The notes under the pieces are model-generated. The model ran no database searches and was not told the DNA's origin. It saw only the letters and a list, made by a program, of their open reading frames with translations. A DNA stretch of 64,000 nucleotides from Thermoflexaceae bacterium (GTDB lineage: Bacteria; Chloroflexota; Dehalococcoidia; Tepidiformales; Tepidiformaceae), in the NCBI GenBank assembly GCA_015075555.1, contig JABTUD010000001.1, positions 310,001-374,000 on the forward strand. Direction: 5' to 3'. Positions 53,833 to 62,375 of the stretch are shown piece after piece. Made by a program: the position numbers and the translations under genes. How positions within the stretch are numbered: the stretch's first letter is position 1; each line of letters starts with the position of its first letter.

Positions 53833-54579
53833 ATGCTTTCAATTTTCGGAGTACCGGGGCTTCCTGAAATCGTCCCTGGGAGCGACCTTGCTTCGATGAT
53901 CGCCGGCGCTGCCGCGGCAGCGGGCACACCGCTCGCCGACGGCGATGTGGTGGTGGTCACTTCGAAGATCGTGTCGAAAGCAGAGGGGCGAATCGTTGCG
54001 CTCGATTCGGTCGAGGTTTCGCCCTTTGCCCGGCAGTTCGCAGAGCGCTGGGAGAAGGACCCTGCGGTGGTCGAGCTGGTTCTACAGGAGTCGCGGCGCG
54101 TGGTACGCCAGGTGGGGCCGATCCTGATCACGGAGACCAGGCACGGGTTCATCTGCGCGAACAGCGGTGTCGATCAGTCCAGCTCGGGCGGGCATGGACT
54201 GGCGGTGCTCCTGCCGGTGGACCCCGATGCGAGCGCGGCGCGGATCCGGAGCGGACTGAAGGCACGCGGCGCTGACGCTGCCGTGATCATCTCGGATACC
54301 TTCGGGCGTCCGTGGCGAGAGGCCCAGACCGACATCGCAATTGGGATCGCGGGCATGCAACCCGTGATGAGCTACATCGGGCAGGTGGACCCGCACGGGC
54401 ACGAGTTCCGCGTGCAGGCCCTCTGCGTGGCCGATGAGCTCGCCGGCGCGGCGGAGCTGGTGAAAGGGAACCTGAGCAGGGTCCCTGTCGCTGTGATTCG
54501 CGGCCACCAGTGGGAGCCCGACGAGACCGGGACCATGCAGAGCATCATCCGGGATACGGAGCGCGACCTTTTCCGTTAG
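53833..54579 (+). CDS. cofE: Coenzyme F420-0:L-glutamate ligase
   Basis: 248-residue CofE/FbiB-N family ligase adding glutamates to F420-0. Motifs: GDVVVVTSKIVSKAEGRIVA, LITETRHGFICANSGVDQSS (characteristic), ADAAVIISDTFGRPWREAQT and IAIGIAGMQPVMSYIGQVD. It lacks the nitroreductase-like C-terminal domain of mycobacterial FbiB, so it is the stand-alone form. The presence of cofE and npdG indicates that the organism makes and uses F420; the other cof/fbi genes are not in the window. Confidence 0.94.
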   Translation: MLSIFGVPGLPEIVPGSDLASMIAGAAAAAGTPLADGDVVVVTSKIVSKAEGRIVALDSVEVSPFARQFAERWEKDPAVVELVLQESRRVVRQVGPILITETRHGFICANSGVDQSSSGGHGLAVLLPVDPDASAARIRSGLKARGADAAVIISDTFGRPWREAQTDIAIGIAGMQPVMSYIGQVDPHGHEFRVQALCVADELAGAAELVKGNLSRVPVAVIRGHQWEPDETGTMQSIIRDTERDLFR

Positions 54580-54596
54580 GCGGTGCGGACGGCCGT

Positions 54597-57143
54597 TCAG
54601 ATGATGGTGGCTACCGAGCCGCGGGACGGGTCTTTCGTCACATCGATTCGGCGGTCGAAGCGGCCCTTTAACTCCTCGATGTGGGTGACAACGAGGATTA
54701 GCTGGAACTGGTCTGCGATCGAGTTGATGGCCTCCACGAGGCGGTCAATCCCGTCCTGGTCCTGCGTGCCGAAGCCTTCATCGATGATGAGGGTGGGCAG
54801 GGCGGCCCCGGCGCGCTCGGCAAGCAACCTGGCAAGGGCAATTCGCAGCGCGAAGTCGACGCGGAAGGCCTCGCCGCCGCTGTACATCTCGTAGTCGCGC
54901 CCGCCCAGGTCGTCACTGATGCGGATGTCCAGGGTTTCCACGATGGAGCCCTTCTGGGTCTGGCGCTGGGTATGCAGGGAGACCTGGATGCGGCCGCCCG
55001 TCATGCGATCGAGCATCTCGTTGGCGATCTGCTCCAGCCGGGGCAGCGATTGGTCGATGAGCATGGCCTGTACGCCGTTCTTGCCGAAGGCGGTGGCAAG
55101 CTCGCCCTGGACGGATTCCTCATCCTTGAGGGCGCGAATCTCATCGGCCTGCGTCTCGATGCGCGCCCGGGTCAGCACAAGCTGGTCGCGGGCCTGTTCG
55201 AGGCGGCCCTGGGCACGGACGCACTCCTGCAGTTCGTTGCGAAGCACTGCGAGCCCGGCCTCAGCCGATTCGAGCCTGGGAGTGACGTCAGTGGCGGCTT
55301 CAAGGGCGGCGCGGGCGGAGTCGAGCTCCACCTGTGCCTGGTCGAGGAGCACCTTGCGCTCCTCCAGTGTGGCCCGTTCACGCTCGAGGGCGGTTTCGAG
55401 GGCCGACGCTCGCTCACTGGCCATGGCAAGGTCGCGGTAGGCGCCCTCGGCGTCGGCAAGCTCGCGAATGGCGGCGCGGAGGCGCTGGTGCGCGGCCTCG
55501 TCGTAGCCGGCAGCCTCAAGGGCGGCGGTGGCTGCTTGCATGCCCTGGCGGGCCCCGGCGGCAAAGGAGCCTTCAGCGAGGAGGGCCTCGGCCTCCCCGA
55601 TCGCTGCGATGATGGCGGGGAGAGTCTCCGCGGCTTTCCTGGCCGCTGAGAGGCGCGCAAGAAGGTCGCGTTCCTGGTTGCGCAGCGTTGTCTCGCGCGC
55701 CTGCCGCTCCTGCTGCAACCGCGTCACGTTGCCACCGTGCACATCTGCATCAGTGGCGGCCTGCTCCGCCTGGGCGCGGGTCTTGTGGTAGCGATCGCCA
55801 AGCGCGCGCCGCTGGCTCGCGTATTCGCCGCGAACGTGCTCGAGATCGCCCGGCGAAAGGGGCTGGCGACAGACGGGGCAGGTAGCCACGCCTTCGAGCT
55901 GCGCCTCTTTGTCCTTCATCTCCTGGGCCTGCTTCTTGCACCCATCCGCTTCAGCACGCAATGCCGCTGCCCGCAAGCGAAGCTCCCCCTCGAGGGCTCG
56001 GGCGGCTTCGATGCCTTCGTCGAGATCGGCGAGAGCGCTTCCGGCGCTGACGAGTTCTGCTTCCGCCACACCCAGGGCGGGCAGGGCCGCGGCCGCAGCC
56101 TCAGCAATCTCGAGCTCCCGCCGGCGCTCAGCGAGGGACGTCTCAATGCGGGCGCGCTCCTCGGCGATGGCGCGGGAGGCGGCCTGCAGGGCGCGCTCCG
56201 CCTCCGCGGCGGCCGCCTGGCGCTCGGCGGCATCGTGCTCGGCGGCCCGGGCGCGCCCGAGCTCCTCGTAACGGGCGCTGATGGCCTCCCGGTGTTTCAG
56301 CAGCTCGCGCGTGGCGGCCCGGTCCTTTTCGATTGACAGGATGGCGTCCTCCGCGTCGGCAACGCCCTTCCGGGTGCCGCTGAGGCGCTGCTCCTGGCTG
56401 GCGGCCTCACTCTGGAGACGCGCATAGCTGGCACTTGCCTGCCGTAGCTCGGCGACTTCTTCCTCGGCGGCGGCGATGTCCGGGTCGAGCTCCTGGCGGC
56501 GCTCAATCGCCGCCGCAAGTTGCAGTTCAACCTCCGGGATGCGCGCAACCTCGGTGCGAAGGTCCTCATTCTCGCGTCCGATTGCCGAAAGCCGTGCTGC
56601 GCAGTCCCGTCGCCGTTCTGCCGCAGCAAGTGCAAGCAGTTCAAAGCGCTCAAGGCCGAGCACCTTGCGGAAGACCTCCTTGCGCTCGGAGGCGATCTTG
56701 CGGGTGAACTCGTTGGCGCGGCCCTGGGCGATGAAGGCGCTGTTCACAAAGGTGTCGAAGTCCATCCGGACGCGGCGGATGATCTCGGCCTGGGTTTCGC
56801 GCATTGTTCCGCCGGTCAGCGAGATGCGGTGACCATCAGGGGCAAGCTGGAGGAAATCGAGCGTAGCGGCCCTGCCCCTGGTGCGTTTGCGAATGACGGC
56901 GAACTGGTCGCCGTTCGCCTCGAACTCGAACTCGACGAGCATCTCCACTTCGGACTGGTGAATGAGGTCATCATCGAGGCGTCCCCGGGCGGCTCCCCAG
57001 AGCGCCCAGGTCATCGCATCCAGCAGGGCGGACTTCCCGTCGCCGTTCCTGCCGCAGAGCACCGCGAGGTGGAGCCCGGTGAGGTCTACGGTGCATTCCC
57101 GGTAGGAGAGGAAGTTGCGCAGCTGGACGCGGCGGGGAATCAC
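54597..57143 (-). CDS. SbcC/Rad50-like SMC-type ATPase
   Basis: 848 residues. N-terminal Walker A in VLCGRNGDGKSALLDAMTWA, then two long coiled-coil arms (residues about 180-360 and 450-650) around a zinc hook ATCPVCRQPLSPGDLEH (about residue 415). C-terminal signature YSGGEAFRVDFALRIALARL and Walker B LPTLIIDEGFGTQDQDG. DNA-end-sensing ATPase of a Mre11-Rad50 complex. It is shorter than E. coli SbcC (about 1050) because the arms are shorter. It is last in a three-gene operon and overlaps the upstream nuclease gene by 4 nt. Confidence 0.92.
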   Translation of the reverse strand: MIPRRVQLRNFLSYRECTVDLTGLHLAVLCGRNGDGKSALLDAMTWALWGAARGRLDDDLIHQSEVEMLVEFEFEANGDQFAVIRKRTRGRAATLDFLQLAPDGHRISLTGGTMRETQAEIIRRVRMDFDTFVNSAFIAQGRANEFTRKIASERKEVFRKVLGLERFELLALAAAERRRDCAARLSAIGRENEDLRTEVARIPEVELQLAAAIERRQELDPDIAAAEEEVAELRQASASYARLQSEAASQEQRLSGTRKGVADAEDAILSIEKDRAATRELLKHREAISARYEELGRARAAEHDAAERQAAAAEAERALQAASRAIAEERARIETSLAERRRELEIAEAAAAALPALGVAEAELVSAGSALADLDEGIEAARALEGELRLRAAALRAEADGCKKQAQEMKDKEAQLEGVATCPVCRQPLSPGDLEHVRGEYASQRRALGDRYHKTRAQAEQAATDADVHGGNVTRLQQERQARETTLRNQERDLLARLSAARKAAETLPAIIAAIGEAEALLAEGSFAAGARQGMQAATAALEAAGYDEAAHQRLRAAIRELADAEGAYRDLAMASERASALETALERERATLEERKVLLDQAQVELDSARAALEAATDVTPRLESAEAGLAVLRNELQECVRAQGRLEQARDQLVLTRARIETQADEIRALKDEESVQGELATAFGKNGVQAMLIDQSLPRLEQIANEMLDRMTGGRIQVSLHTQRQTQKGSIVETLDIRISDDLGGRDYEMYSGGEAFRVDFALRIALARLLAERAGAALPTLIIDEGFGTQDQDGIDRLVEAINSIADQFQLILVVTHIEELKGRFDRRIDVTKDPSRGSVATII

Positions 57144-57916
57144 TTCTCCGCCCCGGGGTCGCGGGGGTCGACGCGTTCGACGCGCCAGCGGACGCCGGCA
57201 TCGTCAAAGTCCACGATCGCGGCCCAACCGGCGCGCCGGTTGGCGTCGGAGAGCGGCATGGGCGCGCCCGAATAGATGGCGGTCATGGTGCCGGAGCTCA
57301 CGTCGGCATGGGGCTCCCAGTGCCCGAGGGCGAGGTAGTCCCAGGCGGGGGCAGCGGCTTCTACCTCCGATTCGGTGATGAGTAAGGAGCGATGCATCTC
57401 GCCGTCCTGGCGGACGAAGTGGCCGTGCGCCATGGCGATGTGCCAGCGGTTGTCCATCCGCCCGGGCAGCCCTTCGAGCGGGCGGAAGTGCCAGTCGCTA
57501 TCGAGATAGGCGCGACCCCACACCACCAGGTCCAGCCCTTCCGGCTCAACAATCTCGCCCGCGTGCGCGCGCAGGATGCGCAGACGGGGGGCGATCGCCT
57601 CCATGTCGTGGCGCCAGTAGAGGCTGCCGTCGTCCATGGGGTCGTGGTTGCCGGGGATGAGAAATGTGCGGCCTGGGAAGCGGCGGATCTGCCCGGCCGC
57701 GAACTCGACGACATCGGCCTCAACGCGGTCGTTGTCGAAGAAGTCCCCGGCTATCAGGAGTGCGTCGGCATTCACGTTCGTAGCGAGGTCAATGACGCGG
57801 CTGAAGGCGGTCTCGATGAGGGAGCGGCGCACGGCCCAGTGGCCTTCGTTGCCGCTGTAGGCGCCGAAGTGGACATCGGAGGTGTGGACGATGCGGAGGG
57901 GGCGGCGTTCAGACAC
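57140..57916 (-). CDS. Mre11/SbcD-like nuclease, short paralogue
   Basis: 258-residue metallophosphoesterase. Metal-site motifs: IVHTSDVHFGAYSGNEGHW, ALLIAGDFFDNDRVEADVVE, TFLIPGNHDPMDDGSLYWR, IAMAHGHFVRQDGE and YLALGHWEPHADVS. It ends without the capping and C-terminal domains of full Mre11/SbcD. It overlaps the Rad50-like gene by 4 nt and the larger Mre11-like gene by 8 nt, so all three are translationally coupled. Role relative to the larger paralogue unknown. Confidence 0.85.
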   Translation of the reverse strand: MSERRPLRIVHTSDVHFGAYSGNEGHWAVRRSLIETAFSRVIDLATNVNADALLIAGDFFDNDRVEADVVEFAAGQIRRFPGRTFLIPGNHDPMDDGSLYWRHDMEAIAPRLRILRAHAGEIVEPEGLDLVVWGRAYLDSDWHFRPLEGLPGRMDNRWHIAMAHGHFVRQDGEMHRSLLITESEVEAAAPAWDYLALGHWEPHADVSSGTMTAIYSGAPMPLSDANRRAGWAAIVDFDDAGVRWRVERVDPRDPGAEK

Positions 57917-59189
57917 CGGCGTCCTCCGCTACGGCGACAAGGTCACGGGCAGCTGCCAGGAGCCGCTCCCGCCGGGAGTCCTCGTAGGCCTTGTTGCGGA
58001 AGTAGAGGTCGAGGGCCTCCAGAGGATTGCTTGAAGGTGTCTGTCCGGCGGGGAGCGCGGGCCGCGGGTCGTCCGGCAGGATCACGCGCAGGCCAGCGAC
58101 GTAATGGGCGGCATCGAGCATCCTGCGCGCCTCCGGGAGGCGGAACTGGGTCTCCTGTTCACGAGAGATGTTGACGTGCACACGGACAATGGAGCCGGCA
58201 ACGTCCGCCCGTTCGATGGCGCGGCAGACCTCGGGGGTGGGGTCCGGCTCGCGTGGCTGCACCTCGACAGTCACGAATCGGCGCGACTGAACGTTGACGA
58301 GCTTCGGGGCGCCCTGGCCCTGCACGCGTTCGCCGCGAGGCCTGGCGGGGTCGATTTCAAAGACCATGAAGCCCTTCTGGTCGCGCTCTTCGCCAAAATC
58401 GACGGCCTGGAGTGAGCCAGAATACCAGCAGGGTGTCTGCAGCCCGAGGTCGGCATTGTTGTGGTGGTGGCCCAGGGCGATGTAATCGAAGCTGGCCTCC
58501 TGCAGCTGGCTCTTGAGCAGGGTTGGAGCGGTGCCGACGGTCATGAACTGCTCGGTGCCGGGCCGGTTGCGGAGGATGGCATCGTTGAGGGAGATGTGGC
58601 ACGTGAGGATGGCGGGGAGCGAGGGGTCCAGCGCACCGGCCTGTTTCGCAATGAGGTCTGCCAGCTTCTCCTCGACGATCTGATGCAGGCGCTCGATCGG
58701 AGCCGAGGCGGCCTCCGGGTCGTTTGCCACGAGACGGCTCACCTGCGGCCAGGGGAGGAAGGCCACCTGGAGCGGCCCGGAGCGGGTACGCATGACCTGG
58801 GGAACGAAGCCATTCTGCGCGAACCAGGCGTTGTCTCCGACGTAGATGTTGGGCACATCGAGGGTGCGGAAGATCTCGAGCGCGTGCGCCCGGCCCTCGG
58901 CGTTTGGAAGGTCGTGGTTGCCAACGAGCAGGAAGGTCGCGACACCAGCTTCGCTGAGGCGGCGGATTCGCCTGGCGAACTCGCGCTGGTGCGTCTGCGT
59001 CGGTTCGCGGGCCTTGTAGGCGTCGCCGGCAAAGATGACGGCGTCGGCGCCATCGTCCACGGCAAAGTCGACGAGCGCGTCGAAGGCGTCGAGGAAATCC
59101 TGCATGCGGGACGACCAGCCACGCTCGGGAATCGGGCGGCCATAGGATTCAACGCCGATGTGGAGGTCGGCGAAATGGATCACGCGCAT
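57909..59189 (-). CDS. Mre11/SbcD-like nuclease, full-length paralogue
   Basis: 426 residues. Motifs: VIHFADLHIGVESYGRPIPE, DAVIFAGDAYKAREPTQTHQ, TFLLVGNHDLPNAEGRAHAL, ILTCHISLNDAILRNR and YIALGHHHNNADLG, then a capping region and a C-terminal segment with RRERLLAAARDLVAVAEDAG that probably docks on Rad50. GDAYK replaces the more common GDLFD. A TACGAT hexamer (59203-59198, reverse strand) ends 8 nt before the ATG with no Shine-Dalgarno, consistent with a leaderless operon start. Confidence 0.88.
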   Translation of the reverse strand: MRVIHFADLHIGVESYGRPIPERGWSSRMQDFLDAFDALVDFAVDDGADAVIFAGDAYKAREPTQTHQREFARRIRRLSEAGVATFLLVGNHDLPNAEGRAHALEIFRTLDVPNIYVGDNAWFAQNGFVPQVMRTRSGPLQVAFLPWPQVSRLVANDPEAASAPIERLHQIVEEKLADLIAKQAGALDPSLPAILTCHISLNDAILRNRPGTEQFMTVGTAPTLLKSQLQEASFDYIALGHHHNNADLGLQTPCWYSGSLQAVDFGEERDQKGFMVFEIDPARPRGERVQGQGAPKLVNVQSRRFVTVEVQPREPDPTPEVCRAIERADVAGSIVRVHVNISREQETQFRLPEARRMLDAAHYVAGLRVILPDDPRPALPAGQTPSSNPLEALDLYFRNKAYEDSRRERLLAAARDLVAVAEDAGV

Positions 59190-59197
59190 CGACAGTC

Positions 59198-59203
59198 ATC
59201 GTA
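59198..59203 (-). promoter_or_regulatory. -10 element at the start of the Mre11-Rad50 operon
   Basis: GGTACGAT on the reverse strand; TACGAT ends 8 nt before the ATG at 59189. No ribosome-binding site. Probable leaderless start. Confidence 0.4.
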
Positions 59204-59246
59204 CCGGCCACGGCCGCGGGTTGCACAGACGTCACCCGGGGAGGGA

Positions 59247-59651
59247 TCAGCTCGCGGGACCATCAATCTGGTCGCGGGAGCTGGCCTTTGCCCGGTAGTC
59301 GGCGACGGCCGAACGAAGGGCTGTCGCGGCGAGCACGCTGCAGTGGACCTTGTCGGCCGGGAGGCCGCCGATCGCCTCCGCGATAGTCTCGCGGGTGATG
59401 GACCCGACCTGTTCGAGCGTCCAGCCGAGCACCATCTCGCTGGCGAATGAACTGGTGGCGATCGCTGGTGGGCAGCCGCGGGTCTGCCAGCGGACCTGCT
59501 GAACGCGGCCGGCGGCCACGCGCAGCATAACGCGCATGCGGTCGCCGCAAACGGGATTGGCGGTGGAGGCTTCGCCGTCGGGGTCCGCCATTTCGCCCGC
59601 GTTGCGCGGGTTTTCGAAGTGCTCGATGACGAGCGGGGCGTAGGCGGCCAT
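59247..59651 (-). CDS. NifU/IscU-like iron-sulfur cluster scaffold
   Basis: 134 residues from ATG 59651 (MAAYAPLVIEHFENPRNAGE). Three scaffold cysteines: ANPVCGDRMRVMLRV, TRGCPPAIATSSFASEM and DKVHCSVLAATALRSAVADY. The Asp next to the first cysteine and the spacing fit the U-type scaffold. ENPRNAG is typical of the N-terminus. It assembles Fe-S clusters from a cysteine desulfurase. The next gene upstream on the same strand is pyrD, 38 nt away; whether they are cotranscribed is not clear. Confidence 0.9.
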   Translation of the reverse strand: MAAYAPLVIEHFENPRNAGEMADPDGEASTANPVCGDRMRVMLRVAAGRVQQVRWQTRGCPPAIATSSFASEMVLGWTLEQVGSITRETIAEAIGGLPADKVHCSVLAATALRSAVADYRAKASSRDQIDGPAS

Positions 59652-59689
59652 GGAGCGATCGTAGCCCATCGGGCAGCGGGAGGGTGATC

Positions 59690-60627
59690 TCAGTCGCGGG
59701 GCGGAAGAGCGCAGCCGATTATGTCGCGCACACTGGCGATGCCTTCGGCGCCGAGCCAGGCCTCGATCCCTTCGATGACATCGACGAGGGCGCGCGGATT
59801 CGCAAAGGTGGCGGTCCCCACCTGCACGGCGGTGGCGCCGGCCATTAGGAATTCGATTGCGTCCTGGCCGGTGCGGATGCCGCCGCAGCCGATGACGGAA
59901 TGCGAACGGCCCTTGCCACATCGTAGACGATGCGCAAGGCGACGGGCTTGATGGCGGGGCCACTGAGGCCCCCGCGGGCGCGGGGCAGAACCGGCCGCCG
60001 CCTGCCGGTATCGATTGCGAGCCCGAGCACGGTGTTGATAGCGCAAATGGAGGCGGCGCCTTCCTGCTCGCAGGCGAGCGCGAGCGCGACCGGATCAGTC
60101 ACGTTTGGGGTGAGCTTCACGATGACCGGGAGGCTGGTGTTCCGAACAGCAGCGCGCGTGGCCCTGGCCGAGGCCTCGACCGACTGGCCGATCTCGATGC
60201 CCCCCTGGTCCACATTCGGACAACTTATGTTCAGTTCCAGGGCAGCGATGCCGGGGACGCCATCGAGGCGTGCCGCCATCTCGCCGAACTCCTCGACCGT
60301 ATCGGCGGCGATGTTCGCGATGACTGGCACGGGCCACCTGGCCCAGATGGGCGCGAGGGCGGTGATCACCTCGCTCAGCCCTACGTTCTGGAGGCCGATG
60401 GAGTTGAGCATGCCGCCGGGAGTCTCGGCGACGCGGGGCTGCGGGTTTCCCTGCCTTGGGGCGGTTGTGATGCCCTTGCTGACGACTGCGCCCAGCGAGC
60501 CGATGTCGAAATGCCGGGCGAACTCCAGCCCCCAGCTAAACGTGCCTGAGGCGGGCATCACGGGATTGGGAAGGTGGAGCCCGGTCTTGCGTCCGGGAGC
60601 GAGGTCGACAGCGAGGTCTGGCGGCAC
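59690..60627 (-). CDS. pyrD: Dihydroorotate dehydrogenase, class 1B-like, one frameshift
   Basis: About 312 residues when restored. The first frame has LHLPNPVMPASGTFSWGLEF, ALELNISCPNVDQGGIEIGQ (family motif with the base Cys), PVIVKLTPNVTD and GGLSGPAIKPVALRIVYDVA. Near 59894-59901 one base is missing; the shifted frame continues PVIGCGGIRTGQDAIEFLMA, GATAVQVGTATFANPRALVD and ends at 59690. The Cys in SCPN indicates the class 1 (NAD-linked 1B or 1A) type; a PyrK partner gene is not visible. It oxidises dihydroorotate in pyrimidine synthesis with FMN. Confidence 0.88.
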
Positions 60628-60666
60628 GTCACCAGTTTAGGGGGGCACCGGGGCGGCGGAAAACAG

Positions 60667-60691
60667 AGCAGCCGGGTCATCCCCGGCTGCT
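60667..60691 (-). terminator. Intrinsic terminator after the zinc-ribbon gene
   Basis: Perfect 10-bp stem AGCAGCCGGG / CCCGGCTGCT with a 5-nt loop; on the reverse strand it is followed by CTGTTTTCC. It lies between the zinc-ribbon gene and pyrD. Confidence 0.65.
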
Positions 60692-60713
60692 GGCCCTGGC
60701 CTGGCGGCGCCGT

Positions 60714-60953
60714 TCAGGAGAGGTTGGAGGGGTCACCACCGCGGCGTCCGCGGAAACGTGAGCCGCTGAGGCTGAAGCTATCGCTATCCCACATCAGGTC
60801 TTCGGACGAGTTCCGGAATTCGCGGGTCACGCCGCAGCGCTTGCAGCGTCCGCCGCTGACCGAACCGTTGGGGGTGTCGATGATCCAGTGGTGACGGCAG
60901 ACCTGGGAATGGCCCGTCGCGTCGATTGCGTTTGCCTGTGTCATTCCGTTCAA
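60714..60953 (-). CDS. Small zinc-ribbon-like protein, hypothetical
   Basis: 79 residues from a TTG at 60953 (GGAGG just upstream), or 76 from the ATG at 60944. Core: VCRHHWIIDTPNGSVSGGRC then KRCGVTREFRNSSEDLMWDS, a C...C-x-x-C plus His arrangement suited to one zinc. Similar small proteins with an HxWxIDxPNG...CxxCG pattern are seen in actinobacteria and Chloroflexota, without known function. Its own terminator follows. Confidence 0.72.
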   Translation of the reverse strand: MNGMTQANAIDATGHSQVCRHHWIIDTPNGSVSGGRCKRCGVTREFRNSSEDLMWDSDSFSLSGSRFRGRRGGDPSNLS

Positions 60954-61087
60954 GAACCTCCGTGTGGCCGCATTCTGGCGGGTGGGAATGGGGAATCCGG
61001 CCGCATAAGGATGGCATTATACTAGATTGTCAGGCTGAAAGGGCGAGTAAATCGGGCGCCCGTTTGCTAGCGGCGAACAGAACAGGC

Positions 61088-61301
61088 TACGATCGAAGGA
61101 GCAGGCGTGGCCGGGTGAAGTAAGCCAGGAAAGCCACGCAGATCTGCACTGTCCGCCCTTATTCCGGCTGAGAGAGCCACGGCCGGTTCCTGTTCGTCAG
61201 GTCCACGATGTCCGCGCCTTCGTCTTTGCCCCCGCCCTTTGCGAGCGGGCTGATTCAACGTATCCCCCATGGGAACCCGAAAGGTACACAGATAGCGAAC
61301 G
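61088..61301 (+). other. Leader region upstream of mrp with 5' hairpin, unidentified
   Basis: The 348 nt between the zinc-ribbon gene and mrp contain no convincing ORF. TACGAT at 61088-61093, within GGCTACGATCG (the same 11-mer lies before the thioredoxin-TPR gene), could be a -10. Right after it GCAG-GCGTGGC (61101-61111) pairs with GCCACGC (61133-61139) and CTGC (61144-61147), an 11-bp interrupted stem. A second -10-like TATACT is at 61017-61022. No riboswitch class is recognised. Confidence 0.35.
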
Positions 61302-62375
61302 ATGACTACAACCAGGTCCATTAGCAGCGAGGCCGTCATGGCCGTGCTCGCTACCGTCAAAGATCCGGAACTCCACCGCGACATCGTCACGCTGGGCATG
61401 GTGAAGAACCTCGCGATAGAAGATGGCCGCATTGCCCTCACTGTGGAGCTCACCACCCCCGCCTGTCCGCTGCGAGACCAGATTGAACAGGATATCCGCG
61501 CAGCACTGGCGCCACTGCCAGGGCTGGAAGCAGTGGAGATCGACTGGGGCGCTGACGTGCGCTCCTCCACACCACGCGAGGGACAGAAGCCGGTACCGGG
61601 CGTGCGCAACATCATCGCCGTGGCGAGCAACAAGGGCGGCGTGGGCAAGTCTACCGTGGCCACAAACGTGGCCGTGGCGCTGGCCAGGACGGGAGCGCGG
61701 GTTGGGCTCATCGATGCCGATGTTACGGGCCCGAACCTGCCGACGATGTTCGGCCTGGCTCAGGGCTTGCAGGCAAAGAACGGCCAGGGGCTGAGGCCGA
61801 TCGAGCGCTTCGGCGTTCATGTGGTCTCAATCGGGTTCCTGCTGCCGAAGGGCCAGCCGGTGGTGTGGCGGGGGCCCATGATCGGCAGCGCCGTGCGCCA
61901 GCTGCTGCACGACATCGAGTGGCCCGAGCTGGACTATCTCCTGATCGACCTTCCCCCGGGGACGAGCGACGCCGCCATGAGCATGGCGCAAGACGCGCCC
62001 ATTGCGGGCGTGGTGATCGTCTCGACACCGCAGGAGGTCTCCCTGGAAGACGCCATGAAGGCGATTACGATGTTCGAGAAGCTCGATGTGCCGGTCTTCG
62101 GGATCATCGAGAACATGAGCTACTTCATCGCCCCGGATACGGGCAACCGCTACGACATCTTCGGGCACGGCGGCGCCCGCAGGGCAGCCGATGAGCTCGG
62201 GCTCGACTTTCTCGGCGAGGTGCCAATCGAGCCCGGGGTGCGGGAGGCAGGAGATAGCGGGGTGCCGGTCGTCCACAGCGCACCTGAATCACGGTCAGCG
62301 CGCGCCTTCGAGCAGATTGCAGGGAAGGTCGCAGCGCGCCTCAGTGTCCTCCAGCGAATGGAGGCGAGGGTCTAA
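61302..62375 (+). CDS. Mrp/ApbC-family iron-sulfur cluster carrier ATPase
   Basis: 357 residues. N-terminal MIP18/DUF59 domain (AVLATVKDPELHRDIVTLGM, about residues 10-75), then a P-loop NTPase of the MinD/Mrp type: IIAVASNKGGVGKSTVATNV, VGLIDADVTGPNLPTMFGLA and DYLLIDLPPGTSDAAMSMAQ. The C-terminal CxxC that binds the transferred cluster in Mrp/Nbp35 proteins is absent: the segment reads IENMSYFIAPDTGNRYDIFG where relatives have C-x-x-C. The carrier role may therefore be altered. The stop overlaps the next ATG by 1 nt (TAATG). Confidence 0.9.
   Translation: MTTTRSISSEAVMAVLATVKDPELHRDIVTLGMVKNLAIEDGRIALTVELTTPACPLRDQIEQDIRAALAPLPGLEAVEIDWGADVRSSTPREGQKPVPGVRNIIAVASNKGGVGKSTVATNVAVALARTGARVGLIDADVTGPNLPTMFGLAQGLQAKNGQGLRPIERFGVHVVSIGFLLPKGQPVVWRGPMIGSAVRQLLHDIEWPELDYLLIDLPPGTSDAAMSMAQDAPIAGVVIVSTPQEVSLEDAMKAITMFEKLDVPVFGIIENMSYFIAPDTGNRYDIFGHGGARRAADELGLDFLGEVPIEPGVREAGDSGVPVVHSAPESRSARAFEQIAGKVAARLSVLQRMEARV

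Noticed and set aside
61020-61301. TPP or cobalamin riboswitch before mrp
   Set aside because: CTGAGAG and GCC-rich segments look superficially similar, but the defining conserved cores of both classes are missing.
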